A stretch of DNA of 64,000 nucleotides from Phallusia mammillata. Taxonomy: Eukaryota > Chordata > Ascidiacea > Phlebobranchia > Ascidiidae. The DNA lies in assembly GCA_003260075.1 (NCBI GenBank), contig QLIY01000734.1:1-64000 (forward strand). Reading direction: 5' to 3'. A program made the position numbers and the translations under genes. This document shows, piece after piece, positions 12,401 through 20,891 of the stretch; the first letter of the stretch is position 1; each line of letters starts with the position of its first letter. The notes under the pieces were generated by a model that had not been told where the DNA came from, did not search any database, and saw nothing but the letters and a program-made list of their open reading frames with translations.

Positions 12401-15400
12401 TTGCAATACAGACGAATCCGGTTAATCGCATCATCGATTTGCCAAGGGTATTGGGGGGGGGGGGGGGGTATATTAAACTAAATCAACTACTTTTTCAAAT
12501 TAAATGTATGTATATTTCAATTTAAATGTATGTTCCACATTAAAGTAATAAATGCACTTTTCTTCAATTGAAATTAGGGTATCTTTATTGCAGTTGGGAA
12601 TTTAAGTAAGAATGCTAAAAACCTGGTTTCAACTGTAAAACTGAGACAACATGATGCCTCAACTATTTGCAACCAGATTGGAAAAATGCATCTTATCCAC
12701 ATTCATTCACAAAAAATGCAACAAAAAGTTGAAATGCTTGTTGAAGGTTTCAACAAAACTGAATACTTCATTGGACTAAAAGCATCTCAGAATAGTAAGC
12801 CGTTTTCTTTTATTATTATCAAATACTATAACATTTAATAAAATTTCTATTTCTATTGTCCTTTAAAGTTTTATTGTCCAATAACAATTAGCAGGTCATG
12901 TTATCAAACTGCAGGACCATTTGTACTGCACCGAATTGTTAAATAAAATTGAGTTTTTTTTGGCAGCTGAATATTTATTTGGTTTACTGTATGAAACAGC
13001 AATGACATATTTTATAAGTAGGGAGGCAAAGCAGACTTAAAACAAAAAATCTTCAAAGAGCCGTTGAAGTTTTTTTACCTGCTTTGCGTTACCAAGCGTA
13101 CATATTAGAATCTATAAAGATGAAAACAATAATTTTAAGTGCCTCAATCTACATTTCAAGTGCATTTTAAGTATTGACAACCTACACTGATGATGAGAAT
13201 AGCAAATGATGAAATGTCTTTCTTCTATATATATATATATATATATACATATATATGCACAAGTTTTCTGGGAGTTATGCTTTTTGATTACCGGTAAAAT
13301 GTTCTTCAAGTCTGTGTATAGTGTTCCTAGGTCAATCTGCGTTATTACTTTAATAACTTTTCTTGCAACTAGACACATATTACTGGAGCAACATGAAACC
13401 ACTTGAGGAGGACTATCATAACTGGATGATCGGTAACCCCGACAACAGCACAACAGGAAAATGTGTGATTATTTCAAAGCATAATGAAACATGGTGGTGG
13501 AAAAATGCAAACTGTTTTCATACGCACTATTTTGTATGCCAACGTAAGTAAATGTGCCAAGCTGGGAATCTGGATATATAAAAAAACATGACTGAAAAAG
13601 TACAGCGGGTATGCACTTCATTAAAATGGCAATTTCAGTTTCAGTACCTTGGTTTTTACAAAGCACCCAAAACAATCGTTTTTATGGTAATGATGCATAT
13701 TTGGAAAATATATTAGGACTAGGCTGTTTCTTTTGAAATTTAGAATTAAGCCTGATTAATTTTCAAACAAAAACATGGTTTTATAGGGAGTGTGAACAAG
13801 TGAAAGTAACTTCCAGTTAAAATTTGCCCGGTAATCAGGCCTGTTTTGCATATTGCTTTTTATCATAATTTGTTATGTTTACAGAAAAAACCATCAATAC
13901 AACTTCAACACAGACAAGCACAGACACAGGTTAGTAATAAGTTAAGATTATGTCCAATTTATTCATAAAAAAAAAGCTTGATGAAGCAATTTATTCATAA
14001 AAAACAAACAGAGGTTAAAGAACCTACAATAATTTTGCATTTTTATTTTCAAAAGGTGTCAAAACTACAACCATGACAAAAGTTTCCAAGACAACTATGA
14101 AGCAACCTATGACAACTTCCACAGGTAAAAGTCAAAAATTATTCCTTAATTGCCCTATATTTCATTGTCATAAGTTTTTCCACTTCTTCCTAAATTGTCA
14201 ATTATTCCAAACGCATTGTTAGGGTTTTGGAATCTTAAATTGAATCTTTTTTCAAACCCTTTTTAACTTATTTTTTGCCAGTAAATTCTTTAAAACCCTT
14301 TCAAACTAATTTTTAATAGTAAAGATAAAAATAACCTTTGAGTCAATCCATTTGAAACAGAAAATGTCTGAAAACCAAAATTGTGCAACTTTGTATTTAA
14401 TTCTAAACAACACTTTTTCCAGACTTTTTCTGCTTGTGACTGCATGTGATTCCTCTTGTAGTACACCATGTTGTGTGAAATGTAAGAATTCCAGCCCCAT
14501 CAGGGGTAAAATAGACCAGATTCTAGATTGATTTTAATTTCAAACCTTCACCCAACCTTACTAGCTCTAACCGTCAGCGCTTTCAAAAGTCCGCAAAATG
14601 ATTTTTTCGTAAAAGCATATTTAAGTCCTTCACAGATTCCTGCCGTGTGGGGGGGGGGAGCCACATGCGGTATTTAGTACCATCGCTTTTTCCATCTCTA
14701 ATTTTTAATTTACAAAGCAAACACATTTTCATTTTTTCAAATACTTGGGTTTACTAACAAACGCTGGCTGCATGTTAAATACTGAGGTATTTTACAAACA
14801 ACTTTGCCAACAAATTTTACATTTTGCAGATCTACCCAAAACGACAAGTGGTGGAACGCTCAAGACTCAAATTAATTTTATTTTTGTTCAGTCAACCTGT
14901 GTTTTAATGCTTTGGTTTCTCTAATCAAAAATTATAGAATGAAATTGTGGTTGTAAAATGTTTAAGTCCTAAATTCTGAAAGTAACTGAGGTATATGAAA
15001 TCTTTTTAAGGTTTGTCACATTGTTATGGGTTTATAAAAGTATATTGTGTGGTGAAACAATTTTCAGATGAACACATATACTTTTGATTTTTGTATGATG
15101 CAAATTTATTTTAACCTCACTGGTAAACTGCAATTTTGTTTTGAGACAAGTAACTAATTTTTGTAAATTTACAAAACAACTGTTTTTACAAAATAATATT
15201 TCTACCAAATCCTCATCGCTGAGTCCGTTAAGTTCCCATATACAAAGAACCTGCAATGCCCGAGCCTTGATAAAACAGTTCACAGTATAATTATACCCAT
15301 GAGCATTTAAGATAATACAAGGGCTAAGTTTAAACCACACATGCTGTACTTTATAGACCATTTACTACAACAGTTTTCTAACCTAAAGTCTGATACAAAA

Positions 15401-18400
15401 AGTCCAATACTAGTGATTTAAGTCCGTAACCAACTCAAGCAAAGAAAATATAATTTTATATTTGTATTAATTCACAGTTTTATGAAGTTATACAGACAAA
15501 TCTAGGTAATCACATAATCCATTTAATTCCATAGGTATGGTAATCTCAATCATAGCCATTTGTTAGGATATGAGTTCAATTAATTTATAAAGCTTGGGAA
15601 ATTAATCAAGCAATTAACCGATTTTAACTGTACACAACTAAAATAGCCAGAGACCCTAAAATGTTGAAAAATGCAGGGTTTTAAATATATTATCTGATAA
15701 AAAATGTAAGTCAGCAAAAGTCACACACATATTCTCTAATTAGTCAAATAAAATCGCAACCTACCTTGGCCTGCAAATGCTGCATCGCCATGAATTGTAA
15801 AACATACAACTTTTTCTCCTCTCTTCGCGTCAGACTCAGTAGAGAAATCACCATCACCCAAAGTTTGTTGCCTAGCTCTGCATTTCCCAGCCACAACCGC
15901 ATTTTGGGCCTAAAAATGACACAACAATATTCTAAAAGCCTTGTTTGTTGTAAGTAGTGGTTTGAAAAGTGTTTTTGGGACATTAAATTTGCTCCATTAA
16001 ATAAGTGTTAACATTAAATTTGCTCCATTAAATAACCTGTTCTTTATTTAGCCTGACTGAATTTGATGCATGACTTATTATTTTCCATGTGATAATTAGA
16101 ACATTGCATGGCCTTGCACTCAGTCTGTTCCGTTGCAGTATGTGTACAGTTGTAGTTAACTTAATGTTTATTCCAAATGTGTTTCTACATGAACTATTGT
16201 GTATGTGTTCTACAATTAGGTTTAATAATCATCTGTTTATGATTCTATTTAATGCAATAAAGTTTACACAATGGAAACAATATCATTTTTGTGTTATTCA
16301 ACCTCAAGATGGGATGGATTCTGCACTAGGGTGACATGAAGTGAACGGTCTTCTATTTTCACATCCGTTGAAACATCAAGATGTGACAAAACATCACCAA
16401 CAGCTATAGACATGGCTTCTTCAGGAAATTCCCTAAGCCCTTTCATTTTTCTAAACATAACCTAAGAAAACAAAAATTAAACCATCTTTTGGACTTTACA
16501 TGCAAATAGTTTAACAGCATCAATGTAAGGTTTAAAGCAATTTTTAAGTATAATCTTCAAATGAATTAAATCAAGCCACACTTTGAAAGTGAATCTAAAT
16601 TTGAATACTTTGGTATCAAAATTTATACATTAAAAATAAAGGGTAGATGGTTTAATGCCAATTAACAAAATGCTTATAATTGTAAAAAATGTGCTAATAC
16701 CTAGTATTGGGGTATACTGTAGTGTTTTGTTACCATAAGCATATGCTTGCCATTAAATACCCTGTATTCACACAAATAAAATTTTGGATCATTCATTATC
16801 AAACATATTTTAAGAGATACAAATTTCACCCATCATTAATACATTTGTCAAAATTTTGTGACACATTTTTTAAGTGTAAATTCGCATGTTGTACATATGT
16901 ACCTGAGCAGGATAGTTTAATTCACCATGCAGTAAGTTGTTTCTCCCCCTGTGTGGCATTCCGAATACAACCTGTTCAGCTCCTTGACTCGACAAATACC
17001 TCAACATGTAATGCACAAATGATAACATGCTCTCAGCACCTTCACAGGCATATCTCTTCAGCGTAGGGAATTTGGTGGCAAGGAAGTTGTCTAAAACCTG
17101 TGGTATTTGAACTGCATGATTTTTGTACCGGACAAAGTTTTATGTCAATTGCAGAAAATACTAAAATAAGTAAAAACTAGAAAGATGTCTTTTTAATATA
17201 CTTCCATTTTATACATTCCATATCCTATTTACCAATTTACTATACTCATCATTTAATCTACACATATAACTGTTTTTGCAAACAAAAACGAATCGGTCCC
17301 CACACATGGGTTTGTGCATATTTACGGTAAACAAATGTTGCGGTTATTTTTAGATTTCTAACGACCAATTATTATGAAGTCTTAACCCAACTCTTTTGTC
17401 CGTATTTTTTTCTTTTTTCTGTCTAACACAGGTTTGTTATATGCGTTTGGTCAAGAAAGAGTTGTTTAAATTTATTCAAATACTAAATGGTAACCTACTG
17501 CAAACAAAATTTCAGCACATTAGGACTTGTATTTCTGGCTTAAAACTAAAATCTATTATTTCAGGTTTAAGGGGTGAAACCAATAAAACGTTCAAAAAAT
17601 CTATAGAATGCCTTACATTGCACCAACCAACGAAGCATGAAACTCTTTAATTATGTAATTTAGTCAAGACAGCCATTTAAAAAAAATATGCTAAGTCATT
17701 CGGGGTAAAACTTCAGGAGGATCGAATTTGAATCAATAGCTAACATCTATGTAAATTTGAATAAATTGAAAGCACTTTTTCTTGACCAAATGTGTACAAC
17801 AAACCAGTGTTAGACAGAAACGAATATTTTGGGGTTTAAAGGGTAAAAATGGGTGAATCTAATTAAAAGTTACAAAATTCTTTAGAAAACCTTACATTGC
17901 ACTAACCAACGAAGCATATAATCCTGAGATGATGTACTTTTTTCAGTACAGCCTGTTTAAAAAAGTTACGTTTTGGGGGCCTGTGGGTGAACTGCTGGGT
18001 CATTCGGAGTCAAACTTTCGAAGGATCAAATTTGGATTAATAACTAACATCTGTCCAAATTTAAATAAATCAGGGAAGGGGACCCATAACAATGTAACCA
18101 GAGATAATTTAATTGCTTAAAAAATATTCACACAGTAAATTAAAGTAATTAAAATTTCAAGTATGAAATTTTCTGCTTTATTAAATACAATAAAACTGAT
18201 ACTTATTACATGATTAGTTATAAAGATTTTTCCACCATACAAACCTCAGATTTCACCAGCATCGAACAAATGTTTTGTTTGTCATCTTTTGAAATCTCAG
18301 TTTTATGAAGTTCTGCAAATTTTTCAAGAACCCAACTTCTTTCCTCCACATTATCGATCATGGAAGCCTCAACTGATGAGTTGCCACAAAATGTGTTTTG

Positions 18401-19069
18401 CAGCTTTTTCACAAGATTTTCAACTGAAAGATCTCCTACAAAAATGGGTAATTATCACTTCTGTGTTATGTTTTACTCCTAATATTGATTTGCCAAAACA
18501 CTTTACACAAGTTTTATTGATAGATAAAAAGCATTCATTTGTAAAGCTGTGCTCATATAATAATTGTATCTATTCACTATTCAGTCCAGTTAATTTTAAA
18601 TTGGGGACATAAAATATTTGTAAGAGATTAAAAATTTAGGAACAAATACTAAAAGATTAATATAATATGTGAAGCAAATTCAATGCAATATAATTACAAT
18701 AACATCATTGCCGGTCTAGCTGAAACAAACAGGCCCGTTACCTTGCAGTAAAACTTTATCTTGCAAATTTAATCCATGGTAGGCGGGGTCAAGCTCTTCC
18801 GTATTGAGGTGTGTGATATTTTTCAGCGGATAAATTGTGGCAAGTTTGTGACCGTGGCTTTCATAAGCTTCCTTTAACTTGTGTGCTGCATAAGTAAGTT
18901 CCTGTTTCGACCCAGGACTTTCATTCTCCTGAATCACAACATTTGCTGAGTTCTTGTAGCCATAGACGTCTTGTTTGTATCGATAAAATCTCTGAGATAT
19001 AACAGAGCTACGAAATATACGGCAGCTGTTTCTGCTTGCCCCAGACAAAACTAAATTAAAAATAGACAT
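1903..19069 (-). CDS. DHTKD1: 2-oxoadipate dehydrogenase E1 (DHTKD1), complete spliced gene
   Basis: Thiamine-diphosphate E1 subunit of the mitochondrial 2-oxoadipate dehydrogenase complex, which decarboxylates 2-oxoadipate in lysine, hydroxylysine and tryptophan breakdown. Coding exons, 5' to 3' on the minus strand: 19069-18742, 18435-18245, 17097-16903, 16461-16303, 15909-15765, 9998-9858, 9270-9168, 8513-8375, 7396-7154, 6412-6152, 5521-5365, 4641-4519, 4157-4015, 3911-3832, 3334-3085, 2004-1903. All phases agree and the sum is 2760 nt (919 aa plus stop), the length I recall for human DHTKD1. Family marks include [21 protein letters not shown] with a downstream NN (TPP site), [27 protein letters not shown], the [16 protein letters not shown] motif and [12 protein letters not shown]. 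It differs from OGDH by length and by its short N-terminus. The 9999-15764 intron hosts an opposite-strand gene. Exon 7154-7396 is partly repeated at 7559-7658 beside a C run. Confidence 0.95.
2085..2236 (-). repeat. tRNA-derived SINE
   Basis: The minus strand of 2169-2236 has tRNA-like order: an A-box-like TAGCTCAGTTAATAGAGTA, then a B-box-like AGTTTCGAATCCC. It lacks a full cloverleaf with a matched acceptor stem. The body toward lower coordinates contains GGCAAGGCGTAGGCTAGAAA, a block recurring in altered form near 37738-37770. It sits in the last DHTKD1 intron. The 3' boundary is approximate. Confidence 0.6.
2541..2906. repeat. hAT-like non-autonomous repeat, internally duplicated at a C run
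   Basis: The left end reads CAGTGGTTCTCAACTCG and the right end GGTCCATGGTGAAT on the opposite strand after CCAGTGG, the usual look of hAT-type termini. No clean 8-bp target duplication is visible. About 110 bp (2551-2658) recur at 2668-2788 after nine C, almost unchanged, which looks like an assembly duplication inside the element. Confidence 0.5.
3401..3453. other. C53 run with flanking 40-bp direct repeat
   Basis: A run of 53 C is flanked by copies of TTTGCTGTTTACTCATTCGG, each extending about 40 bp with a G/A difference near the end. It lies just 5' of DHTKD1 exon 3085-3334. This is the first of the long homopolymer junctions in the window and probably a contig joint. Confidence 0.8.
4727..5097. 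mobile_element. 371-bp hAT-type MITE with 8-bp TSD
   Basis: Termini are TAGGATGCGCCGAG and GGCACATCCCTA (inverted and imperfect). An exact 8-bp target duplication GTAAGTAG flanks it at 4719-4726 and 5098-5105. The interior is rich in CCGAG/CTCGG palindromes near each end and has no transposase frame. It sits in a DHTKD1 intron. The 8-bp duplication and TAGGGATG-like ends fit hAT-superfamily non-autonomous elements. Confidence 0.8.
5617..6128. repeat. direct repeat around a C9 junction
   Basis: About 147 bp at 5624-5770 recur at 5979-6123 with several substitutions, separated by about 200 bp of other sequence and a C run at about 5970-5978. The second copy runs up to the DHTKD1 exon at 6152. 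Divergence of a few percent fits two alleles of a highly polymorphic genome. Confidence 0.7.
7154..9998 (-). CDS. DHTKD1: DHTKD1 middle exons: TPP-binding core
   Basis: Exons 9858-9998 ([19 protein letters not shown], closing the TPP motif), 9168-9270 ([15 protein letters not shown]), 8375-8513 ([13 protein letters not shown]) and 7154-7396 (linker before the transketolase-like central domain). The donor of 8375-8513 could be placed at GTGGGT or four bases later at GTAAAC; only GTGGGT keeps frame with the next exon. Part of exon 7154-7396 plus its intron recurs after the C run at 7549, with one base change in the coding part. Confidence 0.9.
7300..7815. repeat. direct repeat around a C9 junction, includes part of a DHTKD1 exon
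   Basis: The stretch from inside DHTKD1 exon 7154-7396 through its upstream intron recurs from about 7559 to 7815, after a C run at about 7549-7558. The second coding piece lacks the exon's 3' half and its donor, so it cannot be an extra exon. Few substitutions separate the copies. Confidence 0.8.
7829..8249. mobile_element. dispersed repeat with terminal hairpin (copy 1)
   Basis: The left part (TAGCACATTTTG... then CACTATAACCTATTTTAAAA) and the right part (CATCCAAATCCATCAAATAT, then TGTCCCCTTC-AG-GGAAGGGGACCCATAA) match a second element at 30634-32391. The 3' terminus is a near-perfect hairpin followed by CCATAA. An N at 7933 and a G run at about 8029-8039 with a 65-bp repeat interrupt this copy. 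The class is not established; the terminal hairpin recalls Helitron-like ends but a CTRR terminus is not seen. Confidence 0.6.
9053..9125 (-). repeat. tRNA-like SINE head
   Basis: The minus strand reads GGTGGCTGAGTGGTTAAC (A-box region of a Ser/Leu-type tRNA) and later GTGGGTTGAAATCCAGTG (B box). No complete tRNA fold is evident, and a tail continues toward 8990. It lies in the DHTKD1 intron between exons 8375-8513 and 9168-9270. Confidence 0.5.
9596..9755. repeat. direct repeat around a G10 junction
   Basis: About 73 bp ending in GGTATACATGCTTTTACCAAA occur on both sides of a G run at 9671-9680, with two substitutions. Here the homopolymer is G, as in all junctions between the Ns at 7933 and 23315. 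Confidence 0.8.
10197..14924 (+). CDS. secreted/GPI-type protein with two C-type lectin domains, nested in a DHTKD1 intron
   Basis: Exons: 10197-10245 (or its copy 10336-10384), 10920-11094, 11636-11838, 12594-12794, 13373-13543, 13885-13929, 14056-14124, 14830-14924. The join gives 1008 nt (335 aa) with every phase consistent and a TAA at 14922. Order: signal peptide [17 protein letters not shown]; lectin domain 1 ([19 protein letters not shown] ... [10 protein letters not shown] ... [12 protein letters not shown] ... LPYICRQ); lectin domain 2 ([15 protein letters not shown] ... EYFIGLKA ... [14 protein letters not shown] ... HYFVCQ); a Thr/Ser/Lys-rich stalk on two tiny exons; a hydrophobic C-terminus ([15 protein letters not shown]) without a cytoplasmic tail, suggesting a GPI signal. 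Each lectin domain is split by an intron at a similar place, implying domain duplication. Canonical EPN/QPD calcium-sugar motifs are not evident, so ligand and calcium use are unknown. Likely an innate-recognition or adhesion protein. Confidence 0.88.
10336..10384 (+). CDS. second copy of the lectin signal-peptide exon
   Basis: This copy of exon 1 encodes the same signal peptide with Ile to Val at residue 11 ([12 protein letters not shown]). It ends at the same CAG|GTTTGT donor and could splice to 10920 in frame. It lies in a 130-bp repeat separated from the first copy by a G run (about 10275-10285), so it is probably the other allele and not an alternative first exon. Confidence 0.6.
12453..12468. 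other. G16 run in lectin-gene intron
   Basis: A run of about 16 G interrupts the intron before exon 12594-12794. Unlike most such runs here, I cannot find a clear flanking direct repeat. Another G run lies at about 14649-14658, also without an obvious repeat. Confidence 0.6.
13227..13257. repeat. AT-dinucleotide microsatellite
   Basis: About 30 bp of alternating TA/CA, mostly (TA)n, in the lectin-gene intron before exon 13373-13543. Confidence 0.85.
15765..19069 (-). CDS. DHTKD1: DHTKD1 5' exons: mitochondrial leader and first half of TPP domain
   Basis: The first coding exon (18742-19069) opens with [19 protein letters not shown], rich in Ser/Arg and lacking acidic residues, as expected of a mitochondrial presequence. 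The chosen ATG at 19069 directly follows a strong splice acceptor (TTTCAG), so the longer frame continuing to 19114 would read through intron or outron sequence. The next exons carry the E1 start motifs: [20 protein letters not shown] (16903-17097), PSHLE (16303-16461) and the TPP-binding HGDAAFAGQ (15765-15909). Donors and acceptors are GT-AG with matching phases. Confidence 0.93.
17355..18093. repeat. dispersed AT-rich repeat family, several pieces
   Basis: Pieces at 17699-17820 and 18000-18093 share CATTCGGGGTCAAAC-like, CTAACATCTGTGTAAATTTG-like, TTTTTCTTGACCAAA and AACAAACCAGCGTTAGACAG-like blocks, and end in GGGAAGGGGACCCATAA. An inverted piece occupies about 17380-17640. The same blocks recur at 44130-44333 and 45300-45451 in Notch introns. 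They fill the DHTKD1 intron between exons 16903-17097 and 18245-18435. Confidence 0.55.
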
Positions 19070-19199
19070 CTGAAATGAAAAACAGCATTGCATATTTGAG
19101 TTAAACAAAAACAAAATTGGCTTAGAAAATTTGACAAATGCAATGGATATGAAATAAATCCATTTTCAAGGACATGTGATAAAGTGTTAAACCTTTAAT
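19070..19199 (-). promoter_or_regulatory. TEX30-DHTKD1 intercistronic region with splice acceptor at the DHTKD1 start
   Basis: Only 130 bp separate the TEX30-like stop codon from the DHTKD1 ATG on the same strand. On the minus strand the TEX30 stop is followed at once by ATTAAA, a common polyadenylation-signal variant. The DHTKD1 ATG is preceded directly by a pyrimidine-rich acceptor (GTTTTTCATTTCAG). No donor for it is seen nearby. The arrangement suits a two-gene operon resolved by spliced-leader trans-splicing, known in ascidians. A conventional 5' UTR intron further upstream remains possible. Confidence 0.5.
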
Positions 19200-20036
19200 T
19201 TACTGCAACATAGACTGACATACAGGAATCCATTTCGACACAACCTCGTTAATATGCTCCATGACTTCTTGCTCACTTATACCTTTAATCTTAAAACTGT
19301 GTTTGGCATTATTAATCTGTAGTAATGTATGTGGAAACAGTGGATCAGCAAAAGATAGATAAGCAGAATCGATGCTAAGTTTAGGCATTTCTTTTAAGTC
19401 GGCTTTATTCATTTTCTCAATTGTTTCTAGCAAAAGTTTTAAATCGCACATTTCATCCTCTGTACCAGACACAAACAAATGTGGAATGCCAGGGCTTTGT
19501 AGCAATGAATCGGTGCGATCAGGTTTTCCTTTAGGGGAAAGTGGAAAGGCCAGACATATAACACCAATCACTTTGCAGTTATTATTTGGATGCACTGCAC
19601 CACACTCAACACAAGTAAGTTTTCTTTTTCTTGACACCAATTTTTTATCTTTACTTGGTTTTGGAGAAAGCTTTGTGTTGTTTTGTGATGATAAAATGCA
19701 AGTAGCTGCAGCAACAGCAGACCTTGAACCCATAGACCTGCCGCCTAAAATAAAACCATCCAAGTAGGTATATTCTTCAAAAACATAACGAACAACCTCC
19801 ACATAGGCTTTAGTCCTGTACTTAATGTTTAGGCCTTTGCAAGTGAACCTTACACACATTACTCCACTGTCCATAAGTTTGTTAGAAAGTATCTTCAGCT
19901 GATAGAAATCTTTGTCACCACCAGCACCATGTGTCAAAATAACACAAGTTTTTGGACCATTTGTCCATTGTGTTGGCACCTCAACTGACGCAGCAAGTGT
20001 TTTTTCGTTGAACGGAATTTGTATCTCAACATTCAT
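19200..20036 (-). CDS. TEX30: TEX30-like alpha/beta hydrolase
   Basis: An uninterrupted 278-codon frame matching the TEX30/KAN-type small alpha/beta-hydrolase family (substrate unknown in animals). Visible marks: ILTHGAGGDKD after strand 1 (oxyanion loop); RFTCKGLNIKYRTKAY, a family signature; nucleophile elbow GGRSMGSRSA with Ser101; acidic loop VSGTEDEMCD with a candidate Asp194; and NNAKHSF with His246, completing a Ser-Asp-His triad. Residues 111-156 form an insert longer than I recall in vertebrate members, holding CVECGAVHPNNNC, which resembles a metal-binding knuckle. No signal peptide or membrane segment is seen, so it is probably cytosolic. It lies just upstream of DHTKD1 on the same strand and may share its transcript. 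Confidence 0.85.
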   Translation of the reverse strand: MNVEIQIPFNEKTLAASVEVPTQWTNGPKTCVILTHGAGGDKDFYQLKILSNKLMDSGVMCVRFTCKGLNIKYRTKAYVEVVRYVFEEYTYLDGFILGGRSMGSRSAVAAATCILSSQNNTKLSPKPSKDKKLVSRKRKLTCVECGAVHPNNNCKVIGVICLAFPLSPKGKPDRTDSLLQSPGIPHLFVSGTEDEMCDLKLLLETIEKMNKADLKEMPKLSIDSAYLSFADPLFPHTLLQINNAKHSFKIKGISEQEVMEHINEVVSKWIPVCQSMLQ

Positions 20037-20656
20037 TTTGGGTAAACATCAGTTGGTTTACTTTAAGCTCATCATTATGAAGCAAAAGTTAAAACAAACA
20101 CTTTGGTATGGATAAATAAGTGCAATTAATTTTAAAAACAGTTACAAAAAAGCAGCTGCAAAACAATTTCATTGAGTATCAAATTTTAAATCAAATTTTT
20201 TCATGTTTTCAGTCTCTGTGCCACTTAAATATAATGTTTTGCGACCACTTTAGAGTACAACCCAAAATCGTATACAATAAAATCTACAATCGGATAATAT
20301 TTAGCAAAGCAAATCCCATTTTTATAGTAAAAACTGTGTTCAAGGATCACTGTAAGCAAACTCTGTTTACTGAAAGCACTTGTATTCCATGTATTGGATT
20401 AGTAAATACAAAACCACAAAGCAAACCAAGTCAACAACATACAAAAATACCAGAAAAGTTGTAAATATAGAATAATGGTGCAGGTGTTGCAACAACAGAT
20501 GTTGTCATTACCGGTGTAGGATTTCAGTTCAGTAAACTGAGCTTCACAAAAATATAGAGATGAAAAGGAAATGCTAGTTTTGTATGAAGAAGTCATAGAT
20601 AGCAAATGGTAACAGGTCACAAAAAATTAAAATACAACAAAATCAAGCACCGAAAC
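20037..20656. other. intergenic, TEX30-like 5' flank
   Basis: AT-rich sequence upstream of the TEX30-like start, presumably containing its promoter. No TATA-type element or coding homology stands out. Short open frames here resemble nothing I know. Confidence 0.4.
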
Positions 20657-20850
20657 TTATTTTTCATGATAAAGTTTGAAGCATTTCCTATCCTTTGCAC
20701 AAAAAAGATCTGTGCCACACTGGACATACTTGTTGTTGGTTCTGTTCTGAATCTTTTGACATGTGCAAAGCTTACACCTTTGTCTATTGTTGATCTTTTC
20801 AATTGTATTGACTTTGCTAGATCTTTTCTTGCAATTACTAGAATTGTGGC
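20657..20850 (-). pseudogene. piggyBac-type transposase, C-terminal zinc-ribbon remnant
   Basis: In one minus-strand frame ending at TAA (20657-20659) the translation contains RCKLCTCQKIQNRTNNKYV, then QCGTDLFCAKDRKCFKLYHE. The C-x2-C ... C-x2-C-like spacing and the final CFxxYH match the cysteine-rich C-terminal domain of piggyBac-family transposases (DDE_Tnp_1_7 neighbours). The DDD catalytic domain is not present upstream, so only the tail remains. It ends just before the TIR element at 20892; whether they are related is unknown. Confidence 0.6.
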
Positions 20851-20891
20851 ACTTGAAATTTGATCACATGTTCATCAACAGAAGAAAATAG

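Noticed and set aside
18717..19114. Longer DHTKD1 start at 19114
   Set aside because: It would translate the acceptor tract (FSFQ) upstream of the ATG at 19069; the splice acceptor argues for the shorter start.
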